A stretch of 64,000 nt of DNA from Fragum whitleyi (Eukaryota > Mollusca > Bivalvia > Cardiida > Cardiidae): positions 33,378,693 through 33,442,692 of the forward strand of contig OX411549.1 of NCBI GenBank assembly GCA_948146395.1, read 5' to 3'. Position 1 is the first letter of the stretch. Every line of letters starts with the position of its first letter. Made by a program: the position numbers and the translations under genes. The notes below the pieces were generated by a model that saw nothing but the letters and a program-made list of their open reading frames with translations, had not been told where the DNA came from and did not search any database. Below are positions 60,701-64,000 of this stretch, in pieces.

Positions 60701-63107
60701 TGATGTAAGAAATTAATTGGTAAAACTTTGGATCATAAATAACATTACATAATTGCAAATTTGAGTGATAAAAACCATTTTTGACAAAATTTCTTTCTAT
60801 TGACCCTTGGAAGAAATTTCTAGGGGGTCATCTATGCACCCATCTATCCATATCCAGATCGTCCCCAACCCAGGCGTTCACTAGCTATGCATCAGGGCTT
60901 TGCGTTTCCATGAGTTTCCTTGTTGCCTGATGCATCCGTCTGTCTGTTTAAGCAGCATCCCTGACCCAGGTTCAATTGATTTATTTAATAATTATATAAT
61001 ATTAAATATTTATGGTACCCAATTTTTAATCAACTGATGCACCCATCTATCCATACCCACATTGTCCCTACCCCCTGTGTTCACTAGCTATACATCAGGG
61101 CTTTGCGTTTTCATCAGTTTCCTTGTCGTCTGATGCATCCGTTTGTCTGTTTAAGCAGCATCCCTGACCCCGGGCCCCGGGTCATTTGATATATTCAATA
61201 ATTATTCAAGATTAGATATTTTGGGTACCCAATTTTCGATTGACTGATGAGCCCATCTAAGTTTGTTAGTAATTATTCAATTACTGGAAATTGTGGTGAA
61301 CTGTGATAGTGGAAAATTGAGTTCATTTTCAGGCAACTTAGGAAGAATAACTATGATAATGATATAAAATGATTCAATTTTGTAATCTCTTACAATCTAT
61401 CTTTTATTATTTTTTCTTATTCACTGCATTTTATCTATTTATTGGGGGGGTGGCTTAAGTAGAAAATGAAACATTTTGTGTAGATTGATTTTTAATGTTG
61501 ATAGCATATTGGATAATCTACAAACCACATTATTGAGAAATCTGGTAATGGGTTAATTTTCACAATAATATGGCAATTGTCTTACTACGCTTTTGCTAGA
61601 TACGATAACGTATCCCTCCTTTGATAATCTGATGTGGGAGGGATACGACGCGGTCCCTCTTTATTCTATGTTGGAGTGAATCACTCCGGGCACTTTCAGG
61701 TCATTTTTTGGAATATGGGTTTGTGCTAAAAACTTGTTTTTACAATCTAAACCTACCTTGGTAATTTATTTATAAGTCCCAATAAAAATTAATCAGAACA
61801 AATTTAACTATCCCAAGAATTTCACTTTTAATTAGTATCACTGTCTGAAAATCGTACTTTTTCACTACAAAGTCAGCCATCTTGGTTTATGTTATTGAAA
61901 ATCTCGTGAGTTCTCCCGTTTCCCGCCAAAATTCAGCTAATGAAAAATCAGGTGGCCATATTTGGGAGCCGTAGTATTTTTTTGTAAACAAACTTGCTTT
62001 GATCAAAATAAAATATGAAAATTGAATGAAAAATATTGTAAAGTCACTTAAATTGGTAAGGTAGTGGATAGATACAGGCTACTAGATGCTTCAAATTCGC
62101 AAAGGTTTTGAAAGGTAGGTAAAAATAGCTACTATGCTTTTTACCCAGCACCTGTTTTGACAGCATGGAATAAGTAAACAAAGTGATGTCACAATAAATC
62201 ACATGATCAACATAACTGTCATGGCCTCCTAGCTTCGAAAATTTGAACAACTGAAAAAGAAAACACTTTTTAAGAAGAATACAAGTGATGTATTGGTTCC
62301 TTTATCACTTTTTGCTTTCAAAAACTAAGGTAGGTATGACATTAGCTCTTATATAACCTCTCAGTTTGAAAAACAGAAATTTGGTAATTGCAACAAAAAA
62401 CAAATAGGGTGGAAATTGTAGCCCTCGACCAGCAGAATATCAGAAAGAGGGGTACATTATTGCAGCTACGCTTTTGCTTATGTATCTGCAGGAAGAGTCA
62501 GAAACTATATTGAACATTTCAAGTTCTACTGTTTTATTAAAAACTTTTCTAGACCGATTAAACAGAACTGTGATTTATCCTGCGGCTACTTGCATTCCTT
62601 TAAACATCAAAATTATCAACCTTTTACAATCTTGTTATTGAAGTAACTATAGAGGAAAAGTTGTGCCCGACATGGGACTCGAACCCACGACCCCCGGAAC
62701 ACTAGCACGGCGCTCTACCAACTGAGCTAACCGGGCACCTGGTCATGAGTCTACCCATTATCGGACACTACATTATGCTAAATTGCACAACCAGTTTTAG
62801 AGTCGATCAAAAACTACACATGCCCGTTTTAAATAAATGAATCAAATTTAAATATGCCCTGCACATATAATTTCACCTTCCAAACAAGTCTTGAAATCGA
62901 TGAGAAGTCTCGAAACTATAGGAAAAGTGGATAAAGCTTGACTCATATCCGGTGATATGTTAAGTTCGAATTATGGTCACTCCGCAACTCGGGTCAGAAC
63001 TAAGCCCCAACAACAATTTGAAATGAAATTTTTACCTCATTAGGTGGTATCCATCTGGGAGGATTCTCATAAGGCGGTAGAGATCGCATTGCATTATCTG
63101 TTCCCAT
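48668..63107 (-). CDS. pdzd11: PDZ domain-containing protein 11-like, whole gene (7 exons, 146 aa)
   Basis: Coding segments are 63107-63036, 60109-60023, 58895-58839, 57898-57848, 52215-52168, 49752-49692 and 48732-48668. All join in frame with GT-AG sites. The N-terminal block LPPYENPPRWIPPNE matches human PDZD11 LPAYENPPAWIPPHE, HPDY and EQFLPR follow, and then comes a single PDZ domain (about residues 48-125). The carboxylate-binding loop is QLGF (53-56), GLQEGDQ is 83-89, and H103 occupies the class-I position at the start of helix B. Human PDZD11 (140 aa) is a small adaptor. It binds the tails of plasma-membrane Ca-ATPases and the copper ATPase ATP7A, and links PLEKHA7 at junctions; the same role here is inferred. 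TGA AAA ATG gives an in-frame stop just before the start. Introns total about 14 kb for 441 coding bases and are mostly repeats. Confidence 0.95.
48766..48855 (+). repeat. MITE family A, partial left end
   Basis: ACAATTACTTGCGTCATAAAATTGACC(trimmed) then GATCAAAACCAATC and CATTTTTATCATTCC. Only the left ~90 bases are present, starting 34 bases from the PDZD11-like exon 7 acceptor. Confidence 0.6.
48881..48954. repeat. near-perfect 34-bp hairpin in PDZD11-like intron 6
   Basis: 48881-48914 and 48921-48954 pair at 31 of 34 positions (GTGCAACACTTTTGTAAGTG with CACTTACAATAGTGTTGCAC), with a 6-base loop. A loose half copy (GGCACTTACAACAGTTTTGC) lies near 48348. It is probably a foldback MITE; a small-RNA precursor cannot be excluded. 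Confidence 0.85.
49692..49752 (-). CDS. pdzd11: PDZD11-like exon 6 (end of PDZ)
   Basis: Residues 106-126. The acceptor is TTAAATTACAG and the donor TATG|GTAATG. AVKVLKMNTSIWMVVRYFPY aligns with human AVEILKTAREISMRVRFFPY. Confidence 0.94.
50690..51803. repeat. tandem array, ~165-base unit, in PDZD11-like intron 5
   Basis: TGAGAAAATG recurs at about 50861, 51025, 51191, 51355 and 51521 (period 164-166). The array ends in a GACACATGGATACATGGACG-like tract and GTAGCCTTCCGCCAGTGG. The layout is the same as the other Helentron-like arrays. Confidence 0.85.
51864..52156 (+). repeat. Helentron-like short element
   Basis: Starts ACAAGAGCACCGCC with AGCTAGGCTGT; ends ACAGCCGAGCTAAAAA, so the sub-terminal AGCT(A/C)GGCTGT repeats are inverted. 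An (ACG)n tract precedes the end, which is 12 bases from the exon 5 donor. Confidence 0.75.
52168..52215 (-). CDS. pdzd11: PDZD11-like exon 5
   Basis: Residues 90-105, 48 nt. The acceptor is ACATTTCAG and the donor GGAGAG|GTAATG. VNDVNFENIDHGE holds H103 at helix B position 1. Repeat termini lie 12 bases from the donor and about 24 bases from the acceptor. Confidence 0.94.
52240..52370 (+). repeat. truncated Helentron-like 5' end
   Basis: Begins ACAAGAGGGCCTGTTTCGCT about 24 bases from the exon 5 acceptor. It is cut off by the next element at 52371. Confidence 0.55.
52371..53752 (+). repeat. Helentron-like tandem-array element with GCTCACCTGAG ends
   Basis: Starts ACAAGAGGACCATGATGG and GCTCACCTGAG. 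Six or so ~150-175-base units follow (AGTGGTTTAGGAGGAGAAGA in each), then a GACGGACGGACATTGGACGG tract and the terminal hairpin ending CTCAGGTGAGCTAAAAA. GCTCACCTGAG at the start is the exact inverse of CTCAGGTGAGC at the end. Confidence 0.85.
53753..55060 (+). repeat. tandem array, ~155-base unit, with nested insertion
   Basis: Repeated GGTTCAGGAGGAGATGGCG and AAATAAGCCCCGCCC phrases at 53753-54600. A separate ACAAGATGTGTTTGTGAAAC fragment with its own GACAGATGGATGG tract is at about 54601-54700, and a related array (ATTTGGGGGTCAATCAAAAT) runs to about 55060. Confidence 0.8.
55066..55475 (+). repeat. Helentron-like element with GCTCGGCTGT ends
   Basis: Begins AAGAGCACCTCAAGAGGGTG then CGCTCGGCTGTT and ends AAAACAGCCAAGCTAATG. 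Inside are two ~120-base units ending CCATTCAAAAGTTATGA. Confidence 0.7.
56188..57200 (+). repeat. Helentron-like tandem-array element with ATACGCCCGAAGGG ends
   Basis: Starts ACAAGAGCTTCGCAGAGCGG. ATACGCCCGAAGGG near the start is the exact reverse complement of CCCTTCGGGCGTAT at the end. Four ~160-base units (AGGGCAGATAATTCAAGATT) precede a GGACAGACGGACGGACAGAC tract at 57108-57155. Confidence 0.85.
57848..57898 (-). CDS. pdzd11: PDZD11-like exon 4
   Basis: Residues 73-89, 51 nt. The acceptor is GTTTTTCAG and the donor GATCAG|GTAAAT. ADRLGLQEGDQ aligns with human AHRAGLQEGDQ. Confidence 0.95.
58538..58832 (+). repeat. Helentron-like short element with TTATG(T/C)CCCCC ends
   Basis: Starts ACAAGAGATGATCG and TTATGTCCCCC, ends GGGGGGCATAATAAAG. 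It stops 7 bases from the PDZD11-like exon 3 donor. Related to 26985-27275. Confidence 0.75.
58839..58895 (-). CDS. pdzd11: PDZD11-like exon 3 (PDZ binding loop)
   Basis: Residues 54-72, 57 nt. The acceptor is CTATTTAAG and the donor TCAAAG|GTAATC. LGFNIRGGKEHNCGIYISK is the PDZ carboxylate-binding loop and strand B. A Helentron-like element ends about 7 bases past the donor. Confidence 0.95.
59556..59628 (-). repeat. tRNA-derived repeat (Thr-TGT-like loop)
   Basis: On the minus strand GGCTCGTTAGCTGAGTGGTA carries an A-box-like motif and GCAGGTTCGAGCCCC a B-box-like motif, with a CTTGTAA anticodon loop. Acceptor and T stems are mismatched, so it is probably a SINE head or tRNA pseudogene. 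Confidence 0.55.
59823..59887. repeat. near-perfect 30-bp hairpin in PDZD11-like intron 2
   Basis: 59823-59852 and 59858-59887 pair at 28 of 30 positions (TGTAACTACAGCTT / AAGCTGTAGTTACA) around a 5-base loop GTATA. Confidence 0.88.
60023..60109 (-). CDS. pdzd11: PDZD11-like exon 2
   Basis: Residues 25-53. The acceptor is TTATTTTTAG and the donor GAACAG|GTTTGA. HPDYCSDIEQFLPRNISLQR aligns with human HPDYNNELTQFLPRTITLKK. Confidence 0.94.
60285..60355. repeat. hairpin in PDZD11-like intron 1
   Basis: GGAAAACATTGTGAAAAATG..GAAGAAA pairs with TTTCTTCATTATCCACAATG..TTTTCTGG. The stem is about 26 bp with one small bulge and a 17-base loop. Confidence 0.82.
60835..61262. repeat. two-copy tandem duplication, ~205-base unit
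   Basis: TGCACCCATCTATCCATA starts at 60835 and 61038, and a third start (GATGAGCCCATCTAAG) is at 61246. Shared phrases are CTAGCTATGCATCAGGGCTT and GTTTAAGCAGCATCCCTGAC. It lies in PDZD11-like intron 1. Confidence 0.9.
62664..62736 (-). tRNA. tRNA-Thr(AGT)-like sequence
   Basis: A 73-base cloverleaf can be drawn. The acceptor is GCCCGGT/GTCGGGC with two G-U pairs, the D stem GCTC/GAGC perfect, the anticodon loop CTAGTGT (anticodon AGT), and the T arm GTGGG TTCGAGT CCCAT. A box (TAGCTCAGTTGG) and B box (GGTTCGAGTCC) are intact, and a TTTT terminator follows within a few bases. Against a working gene are one anticodon-stem mismatch (T30-C40) and an unusual G37-T38 in the loop. It lies in the sense orientation inside PDZD11-like intron 1 and may be a SINE head. 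Confidence 0.5.
63036..63107 (-). CDS. pdzd11: PDZD11-like exon 1
   Basis: Residues 1-24. The ATG at 63107 follows an in-frame TGA. It ends ..PPRWIPPNE|GTAAAA, the diagnostic PDZD11 N-terminal motif. Confidence 0.95.
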
Positions 63108-64000
63108 TTTTCACGCCAGTTTTTATCTTTTAGTAAAACTAGTTGTTGTTGTTGTCAATGGCATTGTATAAACTGGATGCTTTCACTTATCACTCATTAG
63201 ACTGGTAAATCTGTCCCATCTACGCTTGACTGGCGAGCCTGTCTCAATCTGTCGATATTGAGACAGGTAAAACCTAATGTTAGCACGGATATCATTGGTC
63301 CGTTGTATCCTTTCATTTCATTGGCCAAAATGCATTGATGATTCTGATTGGTCGTATTACATATGGGCGTGGCATGTCGACAAAGGCCGTGTACAAAACG
63401 ATATAATAACGCAGACAGAATTAAGGGTTAATTAGTTAAATTCCCGATTTCAAAATATAGATGAAAGAGACCGCGGTCTTGGAATCGCGTGTCATGTATA
63501 TTCAGCGTTGAAACAGCTGGACTCCCTTCTTTCCGAAACATGTATAAGATAAATATCCAAATTCTCTCTTTCTCTTAACTCTATTTTATTAAAATGATTC
63601 CCCAGGTTTTATAAGTTTATCATATTTTCGATGGGCCACTAAAATCACGCAAGTTTATTTAGAATAAAACTGTAGTTGCGCAGCTTTGGTAGCATATCGA
63701 AGATTAATTATCCAAATTCTTTTCTTATGAAATCAGAGCGGTATTTGCACATTGAGAGAAATTTTCACTATGTAAGATTTTCTTACATATCAATTTAAAT
63801 GATTTTGCATTAGAAAAAAATGGAACCTGAACCTTTTGACAGAATACATACTTAAATTGCACGTTTAAACGAACATGCAGATTATTTTTTGTGTAAATAA
63901 AAAGTGTTTACTCGTTTCACTTAATCAAGAGCGTTTCGCGCTGTCTGAATAGTGATTATGAATTGAAACATTTCGGTACACCACAAACATTACAATCGGG
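63108..64000. other. upstream flank of the PDZD11-like gene
   Basis: No exon recognised. Possible promoter-related elements are CCAAT-type motifs near 63295 (CATTGGTC), 63320 (CATTGGCC) and 63347 (GATTGGTC), on the side where the minus-strand promoter would be. A small inverted repeat (GAGCCTGTCTCAATC / GATATTGAGACAGG) is at about 63236-63268. No TATA box is clear. Confidence 0.4.

Overview
This window is animal nuclear DNA, AT-rich and intron-rich. The gene models and the repeat repertoire (tandem-array Helitron-like elements with GGACGGACAGAC-type simple repeats, many short palindromic elements, tRNA-derived repeats) fit a bivalve mollusc, probably a clam. That taxon call is inference. No viral genome, CRISPR array or bacterial operon was seen.

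Three protein-coding genes are supported, all on the minus strand, so transcription runs from high to low coordinates. (1) 63107-48668: a complete 7-exon PDZD11-like gene encoding a 146-residue single-PDZ protein. (2) 41058-11264: thirty consecutive coding exons of an ABCC5/MRP5-like ABC transporter. The 1402 residues are joined in correct splice phase throughout and hold both membrane domains and both nucleotide-binding domains. Only the last ~35-residue exon was not securely found; a weak candidate lies at 9603-9662. (3) 5637-2478: a complete 4-exon GM2-activator-like secreted lipid-binding protein of 204 residues with all eight family cysteines. The genes are plausibly independent: a junction/trafficking scaffold, an organic-anion/cyclic-nucleotide efflux pump, and a lysosomal or secreted lipid carrier.

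Layout: 1-2477 non-coding with one palindromic element; 2478-5637 GM2A-like gene; 5638-11263 intergenic with several MITE families; 11264-41058 ABCC5-like gene, whose 4.9-kb intron 29 holds a large inverted repeat; 41059-48667 intergenic, with a 1.5-kb TTAA-flanked inverted-repeat element, a CGCCGA-motif cluster, a long hairpin and a tandem-array element; 48668-63107 PDZD11-like gene with introns full of Helentron-like tandem arrays, hairpins and tRNA-like sequences; 63108-64000 upstream flank.

I found no new multi-gene system. The most interesting signal is in the repeats. Several unrelated short transposon families end within 4-80 bases of splice junctions, and in one case the terminal repeat appears to form the splice donor itself. 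A set of Helentron-like elements also shares the same outer ends but carries different matched sub-terminal inverted repeats. All coordinates come from manual reading; splice sites are predictions from sequence, phase and homology, without transcript evidence.
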